From Bigelowiella natans CCMP2755 (taxonomy: Eukaryota; Cercozoa; Chlorarachniophyceae), in assembly GCA_000320545.1 (NCBI GenBank), contig ADNK01002970.1, positions 34,466 to 98,465 of the forward strand: 64,000 nucleotides of DNA, given 5' to 3'. Below, piece after piece: positions 47,301-57,757 of this stretch (within the stretch, counting starts at the first letter, position 1; every line of letters begins with the position of its first letter). Both the position numbers and the translations under genes were made by a program. The notes under the pieces were generated by a model, which made no database searches, was not told where the DNA came from, and saw nothing but the letters and a program-made list of their open reading frames with translations.

Positions 47301-49321
47301 ACGCTAGGACTGCAGCTGCTTTTACTACTGCTTACCGGAAGGAGAACTCTGTAGGCCTCAGCTTCGCTAAGGTGTGGGCCAAGGCTGGCCTTGATGCCCA
47401 CTTCGATAACCTAATAAAGTTATGCAGCAACACCCTATTGAATGCTAAGCTAGACACTACTAGACCAGCTACCCTATGGACAGACTGGTCTAAGCTAGGT
47501 ATGGCTGCTGTACTTACCCAAGACCAGCAGATCATACGGGTGTGGGGCAGGGCCTGCACAGCAGCTGAGGCCAAGTACAGCCCTACAAAAGGAGAGTATA
47601 AAGCCATGACTGAGGCGCAGAGGAAACTAAGATACTACCTGCTGTCGGTGCCCAGCTTCACCTTAATGACTGACCACAAGCCCCTCCTAGGCATCGACCG
47701 CAAGCTCGAAGCGCCTAACGATGAGTATGCAGCTATGAGGGCGGACACGGAAGAGTTTAGGGACAAGAGGACAGTGGTCTACGCACCAGGAGACAAGCAG
47801 CTTGCTGACTATTTCAGCAGGCTGTTCGAAAAGAAAGTCCATACCCAGGTCACCCCTATGGTTAACGCGATTACCTTCGAGGACGGCGACTTCCTGCCTG
47901 AGCCAGTGGAGCTCCAGCACCTTCAAGAACACCTGGATAAATACAAACACAAGCATGAGGTACTTAGTGATAGGATATATGTATACACTAATAATGTTAG
48001 GCGTACCTACGTGCCACGGCGGACCAGGGGAGCCCTTCTCTTTACCGCCCATGGACCTGCACACGTAGGAGAAAACCATATCACTGCTCTACTCTACCAT
48101 TACTACTGGCCCTACAAGCTAAAAGAGATAAGGACATACCTGCGTGGCTGCAGGTGCTCCAGCTTGAAGGCGGCAGGCGTCGCCACCAAGGAGTCCAGCA
48201 AGAGCCGTGCATCTAAGAAAATCAAAGCAAGGAACTTCTTAGATATCGTGCAAATTGATGTTTATAAGTACGATGGCTATCACTACCTTACCTTCGTTGA
48301 TGTGGCCACTGGAAAGTGCTGGGTTAAAAAGATTATCAAGGTCAACGTTGCTAAGAAGAACAAAGGCTTATATAAGCAGAGGCTTACTAACTGCTACCGT
48401 ACCTGGGAGTCTGAGCTCCAGGCTATCCCTGATGAAGTTAGCATAAACAAGATACCAAAGAAGTTACATGTGGATAATGAGACCTCTCTTCTACAGCTAC
48501 CACACCCTAATATTGATGCCTCACCTGTATACTATGCCCAGTCCAACTCCAAGGTAGAGCGACTCCACCGCACCTTGGCCAACCTAAGCAGGATAAATAG
48601 CACCACACCAGACAAGATACAAGGGTTAGTAAACGACACCTTCACGTCTGGGGGAGGTATCAAGGATAAGGAGAGGGAAGAAGGCGACGACAACGACGAC
48701 GATACCGAGAGCGAAGACGAGAAGGTCCCGTACGATGGCCGAGTTCTAAAGGAAGGACAGTATGTTAGGGCCAAGGTAAATCTGAGATCGAGAAATAAAC
48801 AAGACCCCTTCTGGGGTGGCGTTGCAAAGGTTACCGAGAGGAAGGGGAGGAAGCAGTACTACATCTATGATGGGAACAGGGTCACCTTGCGCCACATCAG
48901 TCACCTAAAGAATTATGATATCGGTGAGAAGCTCCTAGAGGATGTTAAAGTAAACCCTACTGTGTGGGAGCGAGCAATGCCTTGTTTAGGACCCCGACCT
49001 AAGTTCGATGTGGAATATGGAAACAATAAGGTCAGGGTGAACGACGATTGGCGCATGAAGATTGTCTATCTAGGCTACCCTGGATTACGAAATATGGAGA
49101 GGGTAGCTATGAAAATAAAGGACGGAAAATATCAGCTACTCTACCTAGCTGTTCCCGACTTACCCTTTGAGCACTGGTATAAGGTCCTGGGGGACCTTGA
49201 TGCAGAGGGCTGGTATGGACACGAACCTAAGGACGAAGGTGAGTTCTGGGTAAGCGACAAAGGAGATAAGGTTAGAGAGGAATCTATTACCTGGTGGTTG
49301 GTGAAGTTCCGAAAGCGATGA
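44348..49321 (+). CDS. Gag-Pol polyprotein with extra C-terminal LGYPG module
   Basis: One uninterrupted 1,657-codon frame, starting 39 bases after the left LTR. In order: a retrotransposon Gag region (about 170-340); a zinc knuckle CGYCSRKGKHTAKDC near 370 with CX2CX5HX4C spacing, one residue longer than usual; an aspartic protease with LWDSGS near 518; reverse transcriptase with SSLDKNESY, FPYGLSISGDAF and YVDDDI near 889; RNase H (TLWTDWSKLG near 1043, then GEYKAM, TDHKPL); integrase with HHCC-like zinc region (AHGPAHVG, then CRC instead of CX2C), catalytic Asp near 1303, Asp in LHVDNE near 1375 and Glu in SKVERLHRT near 1402; an acidic linker (DDDTESEDE); and a GPY/F-like module (QDPFWGGVAKV) near 1490. 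Protease-RT-RNaseH-integrase order is Ty3/gypsy. In place of a chromodomain the end carries YLGYPG...WY...FWV (about 1570-1650), also found in the ankyrin gene at 2630-5048. Confidence 0.93.
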   Translation: MSQQLEEQQDFGSQAVQGHEQKQERKGDTDAKEGGGTPPQAPPGPAPGIKKADAAAEALENFYEADDEDVAAESKKVVMALRALRPRASNYAKLKVSIEYKYQTHDVWAAIMQDIMDYEADLPPEWAALFRNDGGLGASRGTTQSTVKQQQPVQRNTQFMSVKTAPVMITKYNGKRGEARRWWKNARSILCDFTPNPTENDKLKWLAIIKQAMDLYETGRTRIRQLEKIHTTVSGLRDVEAIMKAFVNEQDANSLPQAIRKYRAMMQHEREPVRDFATRFQDMIDELHDFNYNTGDDQARFEEFKLKIKESTYVTEKGYTTMEAAVQAISLREQEQDRKFTSPKVPGIGNINAIKPQRDWYKDREGNRRCGYCSRKGKHTAKDCRDRKEGRPRMTIRQLNEHYEKLKRKKGRGQGYNNSKWQGSNNGKNNKYKNKKQNSINAIQQQINGILDHLKQAPTKTAVPATQDQDKPMTLDDIKNLGVCNINDEDANRTIKVAMTKVKVKDSYGDYKKLPALWDSGSMPKSFISLSTVRRLGLLDQVTKKERKYAQADGSSSMKTVGELMLKLQIPGSDAETQIKTRVAMTLSMELLLGQDALEKLGGIISFYNHKIYFAKLPKKSGRTISQNMIRLDEWTSESSVNALEFMDLADNKLPTPTELRKKNPGKTIRQITELLDKTPPADDWDIDKGKKYINKILNEKYSDITKPTTKPSSKLTPVKIELKKGYEECIINDPEHRRPEADWEKIEWQINEWAKEGKIEPSNSPWNVRHVLAKKPTYPFFRLAHNFIRHNRVIKRIQTPTPRIDDVIEHVIGYKYYSSLDKNESYMQTPIHKTSRPITAFSSRHRKWHFVVFPYGLSISGDAFSSQNYRAYTHDGMASVLWVFVFVYVDDDIICTNTVVAQIFLLENIFIRFAHFGFTIRLQKCTFLATRIKWCGYYLEQGRITPNPEKVAALQQAPKPKNAKELKSFLQTAAWILRRFSPTYARTAAAFTTAYRKENSVGLSFAKVWAKAGLDAHFDNLIKLCSNTLLNAKLDTTRPATLWTDWSKLGMAAVLTQDQQIIRVWGRACTAAEAKYSPTKGEYKAMTEAQRKLRYYLLSVPSFTLMTDHKPLLGIDRKLEAPNDEYAAMRADTEEFRDKRTVVYAPGDKQLADYFSRLFEKKVHTQVTPMVNAITFEDGDFLPEPVELQHLQEHLDKYKHKHEVLSDRIYVYTNNVRRTYVPRRTRGALLFTAHGPAHVGENHITALLYHYYWPYKLKEIRTYLRGCRCSSLKAAGVATKESSKSRASKKIKARNFLDIVQIDVYKYDGYHYLTFVDVATGKCWVKKIIKVNVAKKNKGLYKQRLTNCYRTWESELQAIPDEVSINKIPKKLHVDNETSLLQLPHPNIDASPVYYAQSNSKVERLHRTLANLSRINSTTPDKIQGLVNDTFTSGGGIKDKEREEGDDNDDDTESEDEKVPYDGRVLKEGQYVRAKVNLRSRNKQDPFWGGVAKVTERKGRKQYYIYDGNRVTLRHISHLKNYDIGEKLLEDVKVNPTVWERAMPCLGPRPKFDVEYGNNKVRVNDDWRMKIVYLGYPGLRNMERVAMKIKDGKYQLLYLAVPDLPFEHWYKVLGDLDAEGWYGHEPKDEGEFWVSDKGDKVREESITWWLVKFRKR

Positions 49322-49362
49322 AGGTCTAAGGGAATAAGGAAGGAAGGAAGGAGCAACGTGAC

Positions 49363-49372
49363 TTGGGGGAGG
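49363..49372 (+). promoter_or_regulatory. Polypurine tract
   Basis: TTGGGGGAGG abuts the right LTR, the expected plus-strand primer site for reverse transcription. Confidence 0.75.
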
Positions 49373-49698
49373 TGTAGCGCGTACCACTACGCGGGCACAA
49401 GTCACGTGCGACAACAAAGGGGTTGTCGCGGATATAGAATATAGATAACGTAGATATTAATACAGCATAGGCACGTGGGTTCCGGCGGGACTCATGGCAG
49501 CACACCGGAAGTGTGCTGCCCCACGTGCGGCGGCATTCGCGAAAGCTTCGCGAATGATTACGCAGTGCACGATTTAATAAAAATATAATCTTTAATAAAA
49601 ATAAACACAACTCTTCAAAAGGAAGCAAACGTGCCTTTCCCCCCCCCTGCCTACTTGTGCACGTAGCGCCTCGGCCTGTGAACACCTTACGCGCAACA
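49373..49698 (+). repeat. Right LTR
   Basis: 326 bp. I see no difference from the left copy, including both hairpins (49496-49520 and 49535-49555). Confidence 0.95.
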
Positions 49699-51213
49699 TG
49701 CACAGTGCGCACGAACCAATGCAAGAGCGCTGGAGCGTGAGAATGAGAACTGATGGATGCGTTTGATGTCGTGCTGTCAAGGCAAGCTAGCAAGAGACAC
49801 ATGCGACATGCTTGCATGTGCTTGCAAACTTGGTCTCTTGCTTGAACCATTGACAGCAGCATTGACAGCAGCATTGACAGCAGTTCAGGCATTGCCAGAT
49901 TGGGCAGGCTGCGTGCGTTGTGTGTGCACAGCACGCGAGAATGGTGGGAGGAACAAACGAAGACCTCAGGGGTGCACGCAACGGTTTGAAACGGTGACGG
50001 TGCAACCAGAGCAAGCTAGCAAGCACCAAAACACCAATCGTGGCAAGAGCGCACCGTGCGCCACGAGTTCAGACCAACGCAATGAGTTGCATCGACGTGC
50101 AATTTGGCAATTCTGGAACTGGCTTTGTGACCGAGACGCTGTTGCCTCTGCACCACGAAACTGTCAAAACGAATTGCCACGTGGTCCACGTTGCTTGCTA
50201 GCTTGGCTGGAAACCAAAAACGTTGCCTGCCTTTTCAACGGGTGGGTTGCAATGCTCCTGTCGTTCTAATCGCTTCAAGGTTCAAAGTTCAAGATTTTCG
50301 TTCATTGCTCTTTCTGAACCAACGAATGAATGAACGCCATGTGAGTTCAGGTGGAAATCTCCAATCTTTCCCTGATTTCCCATAACTTCTTTGAACATTG
50401 AACATTGAACATTGAACTTCACATTGTTGCAAAAATGCCCTTGACACTGACTTGTGTTCCGAGACCTCATCTGAAAAGAAAGTTGGATCATGACCCAGAA
50501 TCGAAGATTACTCTTTAGAGAGAGCTTTTCTTCTTCGGCTCCTTCCTTTTGATGCATGTACCAGTTGTTAGTTGCTGTCTATACTTTGGCTTAGTGCACA
50601 CATGCACTTAGTGCTCGATTGCGTCATCTGCTTCCTTTGCTTCGTATTCGTACAGTGCATCATTTGTTCATCATTTGGATGAATTTCATCAGTATTTGAA
50701 AATAATCGGCTGCATTTCGCCATTCAGTTAATGTTTAAAAGCACTTTTTTCGTGCTCCAAGTTCTTTAATCAAGAACTTTGCCGATTGAAAATTCTGGTC
50801 ATTTCCGAGCAAAGGATACAATGATTTTTTGGATTACGTCAACATCACATTCGTTGTCTTTTGCGTAAAATCGTACTTGTCCTAGATGGCGATGTGCCAA
50901 AAATAGAAAAAACTGAATCTAAGTTCGGATCATCCGTATCCGGCAGCATGCAAATGCTAGTTATTAGTACGAACAAGCGCTAGCTGTCAACGGTCGCTTG
51001 AATCGCAGAATTTGAGAGGAAAATGAGCGTACTGCCTACGCCATTGAACAGTGCTTCTCTGTTGAACTTAAATGGTGGAATCCTCACAATAAGGCAAATG
51101 CACAACACCACAATGAAATGCTAATTCTTATTCGTCCTCCAGAGATGCATGAGTGATATTCTTTTTTTCTAACAAAGAAATGTCTTTTTTTAAAATCTTC
51201 ATTTGGATTTCCT
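49699..51213. other. Spacer: right flank of the insertion, palindromic words, heptamer run
   Basis: TGCA duplication at 49699-49702, then palindromic-word DNA to about 50260. A 12-bp unit CATTGACAGCAG occurs three times at 49849-49884. A (GAACATT)n run lies at 50389-50416, after a gene-like ORF (49757-50269) with no family signature. From 50500 the DNA is AT-rich and probably the promoter of the zinc-finger gene. Confidence 0.5.
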
Positions 51214-53338
51214 ATGAAGGTGAAGGGAAAGGCAGAGGGTCGAATGAGGAAGAGGAGAAAGGGGAGTCCCCCTGAAGTTCATTTTGAGGATGATAGATCT
51301 AAGATGCGGAAAAAAGGTGTTTTGCAGTCTGATACCCGAATAACACAAATCGTGAAGACTGCTGGAGATACAATGGCATTTGAGGCCTCTTCCAGCTCCC
51401 AAACCCAGGCGCCCGGTGCATTGGAGAGTAACAAATTTAAAACTCGATCTGTGAAGCAATTCATTTCAACTCCAAGAGGCATTCTAACCTCATCGGTTTC
51501 TTTCCCTGAACAAGGCCAAAGTTCCTCCAGTCATCATCTGGATGTAGAGCCCCTTTTCAGAAGGATGACACCCGAGATCAGACGGGATAGTATAATTCCA
51601 GAGCTTTCACGAAATACTCTTCATAGCAACGAAGGTGGAAACACATACTCCTTGGAACAATCACAATCTCTGTACGCAAGGGTTACTACAAAGAGTGAAC
51701 ACCCCATATATTCATCGATTGGTGGACCCCCTTTAGGCTCACATGTACCATCATCAGTGACTACACCTAAACCAATACAAGAAAGATTTGCATTGCAACC
51801 AATAACGCAAGAAAAAGCTGAAATATGGACAAAAGCTAGGGAACCGGCTAATGAGATACAGCCTCAATCAACGAATCAATATCAAGGCTCCAAACAAGAG
51901 AGAGTCAAACCCTTTATATTTGACTCTGGAAAAGGGGAAGCAATCAGGGATACAAAGTTCTCTTTCCAAACAGATCTTATCACACCAACGCATGTTTCTT
52001 CATCGCAGCATGTCTCCAAAAATATTGCCCTTACATCCCAAGGATCGTCGGGTTTTGCTCCCAAAAATATATCTAGTGTGCTACCTTACACTCCAACTTC
52101 AGAAGTAGGAGAAGATCATTTATCAAGTAAGCTATAATCTGAGAGTAATAATATGGTTTCCATTTATTTCTGAACCCTCATCATTGTCCATGATATTTAA
52201 AAGTCATTTATGTCTACTATTCATCAAAGCGCAACAAACCTCGCTTCTCGAACAATATGACCCTCATCAGATTCCATTTGTGATATCAGAAAAGGTATGA
52301 CGTATAATACTTCAAAGATTCACGCATTTCTATTTTCATAAGATTTTATCGAAATAATCTATTATTTTTTTGCAGGAGCTTAGGGATGTTCACTCACCTC
52401 GAATTGAATTTCGGGCATTTGATTCACCTAAACCAGGCTTGTATGATCGGTTATCTGGGAGAGCATCCCATGTATTCGGACATCACTACTACCCAGCCTC
52501 TGATTCAAAGCTTAGGACCATCATAAGAGGGTTATTTCTCCTCAATTTAATGTCAATTTTAATACCAAAACATTGAACTTCTATTCATAATTTTTGTTTT
52601 CAATTTAGAGGTGATGTGCGAGGGTCAAATGACCCTTCCCAGAATATATTTCATAGTTATCACCCTCGACAAAGTATACTGTCTCTCCTTCCCATGACAC
52701 ATGAAGAGCAGCACTTCGAATCAAGGGAAAGGTATCCACAGATGGGGAGCAGGCAATTACAAAATATGTTCTCACGTACTCCTTCCAGGATTCCTCAGAG
52801 ACGGAATGAACCTATTCAATACACTCAAATGTCTCATTCAATACCTACAACCACTTTACCTAGAAATGCAAATATACCTGAAGATTCGGAGCACTACAGA
52901 CAAATCGAAGTTCTAGATCAAGGCAATCACATGAATTCCTATATTGCGCCAAGGTGATTTAATTTCTAAGCGTTACCTATCTTGGTTATTTGCAGACACC
53001 GGGAAAACTCAAAAAAAGTATCAATGTACCATATGTTCCAAAGTGTGCGGAGCTAGATCGAATATGATCGCTCATGTACGTATTCACACAGGTGTGTAAA
53101 CGTGTAAACAGTAGCGCTTATGTGTGGTCCGCGTGGGATTTGAATTGAATAATTGAATATCATCTAGATGATAAAATTTATTTCAGGAGTGAAACCTTTT
53201 GTGTGCAAGATTTGTGGCAAAGGATTTGCGCAGCATTCAAATTTGAAAAGGCATTACAAAGTGCACGGAAGAGAAGGGGAAGTGTGCATTGAAGAAAGTA
53301 GATTAAAATCAAGAGCATTTAAGGCTGGGAGGCAGTAG
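51214..53338 (+). CDS. C2H2 zinc-finger protein, two C-terminal fingers
   Basis: Exons 51214-52126, 52230-52294, 52376-52530, 52609-52953, 52997-53091 and 53187-53338. Phases close at the first three introns and the last. The fourth does not: exon 4 ends AAG|GTGAT in phase 2 but the finger frame of exon 5 needs phase 1, so there is a one-base conflict (assembly error, unusual splice or frameshift). The N-terminus is basic (RMRKRRKGSPP), followed by a long Ser/Gln/Pro-rich low-complexity region. Two fingers follow at the end: YQCTICSKVCGARSNMIAHV ending HVRIHTG, and FVCKICGKGFAQHSNLKRHY ending HYKVHG, with a TGVKPF linker between them. Two C-terminal C2H2 fingers after a disordered region suggest a sequence-specific DNA-binding regulator; targets are unknown. 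Confidence 0.78.
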
Positions 53339-54977
53339 AAATTGGTTTTGCCTAGATACTTTACACTATAATGACATGTTATGGAATTTCTACTTGCGGT
53401 ACCTACGAATTACATCACCATAGAGAGAGCTGATCCTTAATCTTATTTTGTACAGTATTAAAAAATTAGATACATGTGAAATAAATTTAGCCATTTGTCG
53501 TTGTTTAATTGATAGTTGTTAATAAGTTACTTATTGAATCGAAAGACTAGCTAGTCAAGATTTTAAAGGCACTACAGCAAAAATTTCTAGTCATATGTCG
53601 GTGTTCAATTGATCCTTATTTCATTTATGTCAGTTATTTAATGAGAGGACTAGCGGTACAATTTTAATTGCCGTAAAATCAGGGTTAAGCTTCACATCAT
53701 CATCTCTCAGTGACTGCATTACGTTGACAATAATAAAAACGAATATGCGCCCACATTGGTCTCAACGTGATGCTAGGATTGCACGAAACAGTGCGGTTAC
53801 CCGTTCAACATGCATGCTGCGCATGCGCACTGGAATGATTGTTTGTAGAAAGTCAACGATCTGCGCAATGGGCATTGGGGCACGCTAGCATTGCTGGAAT
53901 CGGCTACATCTAGACATTTGATGCATGCACACAGCGCATTGGTTCCTTGACGTGTCTGTTAGTCCGCACACAATGGCACACGTGCGTGCACATCGCTAGA
54001 TCGGAACAGGCTAGCACTAGAGCAGGACATGTGTTCCACGGGGACTCATGTCGCATGCCATTGCGGCTGTCTAGTTGCACGTGCAATGCACATGTACCAT
54101 CTTGCCACACTTGTGCATGGCGCATGCATGCCAGCAGCTAGCATGGTTGGATGGTCTAGTGGTGCACAGCAGGACATTTGCGTGTAAATTGTTCAAAAAG
54201 GTGTCTTTTGAAAGGATTTTGAAGACCGACAACTTGACATTTGTGTGGCACTGTCTAGGCGTGTCTCTAGTGTCTCTTTGCTGCACATCAAGATGTCTAG
54301 ATGTGTCTAGACGTGATGATCATTGTGCAGGGGACTTGCTCTACTAGTCTAGTCTACTAGTAGTGCTTGTGTTCCTGTAGTTCATGTCCCAGCTACAGAT
54401 GATGCACGAACAGAATCAATCTGTCCAGCTGCCATGTGGATGCCCAGCTGCTACGTGGCATGGATGCTCACTAGCTCAGCATGCAAGTCTTAGTACAGGA
54501 CAGTCACCTGCAAGCTAGCTAGAGTACATCTAAACGTGCTTTGAAACATTCATCATTGATTTGGCATGTTGCACATGCTAGCATCGCATGTCATGACACA
54601 TCTAGCTATTAGACATGTGCGCGCCATAGTAACACACGCATGTGTGGACATTCTGACAGACATGCTAGCATGTATCAATGCTGGTACACGCTAGCATATG
54701 TGGAACTTTACTGCACATTCCACTGATGGGCACACACGTTGCCACCAGGCTGGAATCAGCTAGAACATATTAGCTTCCTTGCATGTGTCTATTCCTTTGA
54801 AATTGTACAATCGTCAGCACACTTGTTATTTCTCACTAATAATCATATCTATCTGCGGTAGCCGCAGCCTTAGCAAGCATGCTTCTATCAATGTAAAGAA
54901 TGAGATAAAGTCGTCGGAAGTTGCAACACCTTATGTGATTTAACTTTGTTGTTATTTTATAATTAATTTGCTGATAA
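53339..54977. other. Spacer with strong palindromic-word block 53780-54760
   Basis: Between convergent zinc-finger (+) and ankyrin (-) genes. 53339-53750 is AT-rich and probably 3' UTR. From 53780 the DNA is packed with GCATGC, CTAGC, TCTAGA, ACATGT and TGCACA words, with ACATGCTAGCATGT at 54660-54673. No gene is supported. Confidence 0.6.
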
Positions 54978-57289
54978 TTAAAAGGTTTTCGGATCAGCTG
55001 GCGACTTCGATTTCATTCTTTTTGCTACTTCATTCATCCGTTGTTGTATCAAGGCAGCTATCTCAGCATGGCCGCCCTTCTTTGCCGCTTCTAAGGGTGT
55101 CCCTAATCTAGGATGCCGCATTGCAAATAGTGCTTGTTGCCGCTGCTGGTACTGAGTATCATCTGTTGCTGATGGTGATGATGTGCTATTTCTACTGCTA
55201 TTAAGAAGTAGAGAGACAATGTCCATGTGCCCCATGTAGGCTGCAATTGTTAGAGGCCCAGGGATCGCACCGCTATAGTTCCTCTCATCGTAGTGAACTC
55301 CTGAATTTGTCCGTTTTTTAATCAAAACCTCCATGATTTCCTTATTTCCCCTTTCTGCAGCGAACACCATGGCGCATGCTCCATTGGACAGACGGCTGTT
55401 TATATCAATATTGGCTTCATCTACGAGATATCTGACGAGTTCTGTGTGACCCTCAATCGTAGCCAAAATTAGGCCATTCATCCCTGAAGGGGTCTTTTGG
55501 TTTGGATTTTCTTCATGCTTTTCTATTAGTTCTTTGATTATCTCTTTGCTCCCTGTGTATATGTGGTTAACAGTTAGAAGAGACGTATGACATCGTTGTC
55601 AATCAATCAAAGAATAAAAGAATGATATTATTGGCAATGATATCAATTAATGCATCACTGAAGAAAAACGCTGTGACTACAAAATTATGATCGATATCGT
55701 GAATGGAAAATTATGATGATGATACCGAAAGACGCATATGTTGTATGACCATTTCTGTTAATAATTAGAGTAGAGTACCCCCTCGGCATGCAGCTAGGAA
55801 CGTTGAGATTCCATCCACAGCACAAGATGATGTATTGGCCCCATTCAGTAATAGTATCTTAAAGCAATCATAATTTCCCTGCCGTGCTGCTGCAAAGAGA
55901 GAGGTTGCCCTGGGTTTGCCATTTTTTTGCTCTATGTCAGCCCCATGACTCAATAACTCTCGGACACACTCTGTATTACCGGTTAGACTAGCAATATATA
56001 AGGGTGATACCATTCCAGGGGGTTGAGCAGAATTCGGATTTGCTCCGCTTTCCAGCAAAATTTTTACAATGTGATGATATCCCCTCTGTGAGCTTATGTG
56101 TAAAGCGGTGGCACCTTGTGTTGTGTAGAAGTCAACGCCCGCTCCATTCTCTATTGCATAAGACACTACATTGCTGTGGTTTTGTTGCGAAGCTATGTAG
56201 AGTATTGTTGAGTCTCCTTTGGTATGAACCTGATGTTGTTGATAAATTCATGTAGATGTATAACGCAGTAGTGAGAATATAAAGTCACAAAGCTACTCTA
56301 CTACTATACAGATCGATTAAACTACAAATATGTTTCTGCTGCATTACTACTAGTGATACACATACATTCAAAGAGGCTCCAAGGTCCTTATGTAGAAACA
56401 TAACCATATCCAGCATTCCATGCCTTGCAGCATGGTAAAGTGCAGTCCTCCCATCCTCATCACAACTCTCAAGAATTGACTCCCCGTGCTGATTTACGTA
56501 ATCTTTAACGGCAACTTTATCTCCTTCTAGCACCCTGGCTATCAACTCCATCTCTTTTCCTCCAATGCGAAGCTCATGTCTCAGCACGTAGTACATTGAG
56601 GAATCCTCACCGAAATCGTGAAGAATATTGCTGTTATTACCACTACTTGTGGTGTTGATATCGTCGTCAGATTTTGCAGCAGCAGCAGCAGATATAGTAG
56701 CTGGGGGAGGCGGCGTTGGTGAAGAGGAAACTGCTTGTGAATATACATCAGTAGATGGTGGTTTAACATCTATAACCTTAACCATTCCGGTGGAATTTTG
56801 ATGTATAACCCGCACTAATCGGGAAATGGCACCGTCTTTGACGAAGTATGCAAGTTCGCCTTCCTTTAATCGCAAATAATGAGGGGAATTACGATGGACA
56901 CCCTCTTCATCCTCAAGATAATCCATTCGTCCTCCCCGTCCTCTCCTCCGAACACTATTAACTATTAGACGAAGAGGTGATAGCGCTAGTCGGGCAATTT
57001 TGGTGCCGAAGAAGGGCACATTTCTCACAACTGCGGAACCACTGCTGTTGTTTCTACCTCCACCCCTTTCTTTCTCGTTGAAAATCCTCCCACCACGCAA
57101 TTTTTGAACGAAATGTATTAACTTTTCGTTTTTACACAATTTGTTATGGACATTACCACACTTTCGCAAGGAAGCGTGGGGACCATGCCCAATGTTGATA
57201 CAGCGATTTCTAATGTCTTCTTCCCCCACTGTGGCTACAATAACTACATGCAAGGAGAGTAATACAGTAACAGTGACACCCACTGACAT
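54978..57289 (-). CDS. Ankyrin-repeat protein with an N-terminal hydrophobic leader
   Basis: Three exons on the minus strand: 57289-56366, 56229-55779 and 55552-54978. Phases close (924+451+575 nt, 649 residues plus stop). The start MSVGVTVTVLLSLHVVIVAT looks like a signal peptide or anchor. A basic, Gly/Arg-rich stretch follows (RRRGRGGRMDY), then a Pro/Ala/Ser linker. A segment LKEGELAYFVKDGAISRLVR precedes the repeats. Six to eight ankyrin repeats follow across all exons (DGRTALYHAARHGMLDMVMF, GATALHISSQRGYHH, VSPLYIASLTGN, TSLFAAARQGNYD, NGLILATIEGHTELVRYL, RLGTPLEAAKKGG). Ankyrin repeats are normally cytosolic or nuclear, so a cleaved signal would be unusual. It is unrelated to the other ankyrin gene beyond the repeats and lacks LGYPG. 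Confidence 0.82.
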
Positions 57290-57757
57290 TTCCGTCAGCG
57301 GAAACTTGATCTTATATGAGAAAGACCAAAGCAGCAGATTTTCTTGTGAGAAAGATCAAAGCAGGAGAGGGGGGTAGTTAAGTATTTTTGAGACTGTTGT
57401 TGCAGAATGTTGCCTTCGTTAGACAGTTAAAAATAGGAAGTTTGACGGTCAAGGAGCGAACAACTGTGCATGAGCCAACTTTGCTTGGGTTGAGTCGAAA
57501 AAAGAGACTCTCTGGATGATCTCCAGAGGCTTTCCTTCTTGGAATTATTAGGGTTTGTGAAGTTAATAAATAATACTTCGGTAGGTCTACATGGGTATCG
57601 GTGTTTAATAATTTTAAATTTCTTGTAATTATTGTTGTCGTAAGGCATTTTTGCAGGTGATATAAGCTTATTTTGCAGACTACGACTACGACTACCATGT
57701 CGTAGACATCAACTCACTTCCGAGTTGTAGTGGGTGGACGACCCCTTATTAAACACC
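57290..57757. other. Divergent spacer, ankyrin and PLD3-like genes
   Basis: Likely shared promoter region. A 19-base stretch GAGAAAGA(C/T)CAAAGCAG(C/G)AGA occurs twice at about 57318 and 57348. A minus-strand ORF here has no signature. Confidence 0.4.

Larger units (their letters stand above)
43983..49698 (+). mobile_element. Full-length Ty3/gypsy-like LTR retrotransposon
   Basis: 5,716 bp with two 326-bp LTRs that look identical, TG...CA ends, a TGCA target duplication, a candidate primer site (TGGCTTCCACACACGGG, 44314-44330) and a polypurine tract (TTGGGGGAGG) touching the right LTR. The single intact ORF and matched LTRs point to a recent insertion. Confidence 0.93.

Noticed and set aside
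47687-48079. Minus-strand ORFs inside the retrotransposon
   Set aside because: They are antisense shadows of the RNase H and integrase coding region with no family signature.
49757-50269. 170-codon ORF right of the retrotransposon
   Set aside because: It lies in palindromic-word DNA, includes a 12-bp tandem repeat, and has no recognisable motif or splice partners.
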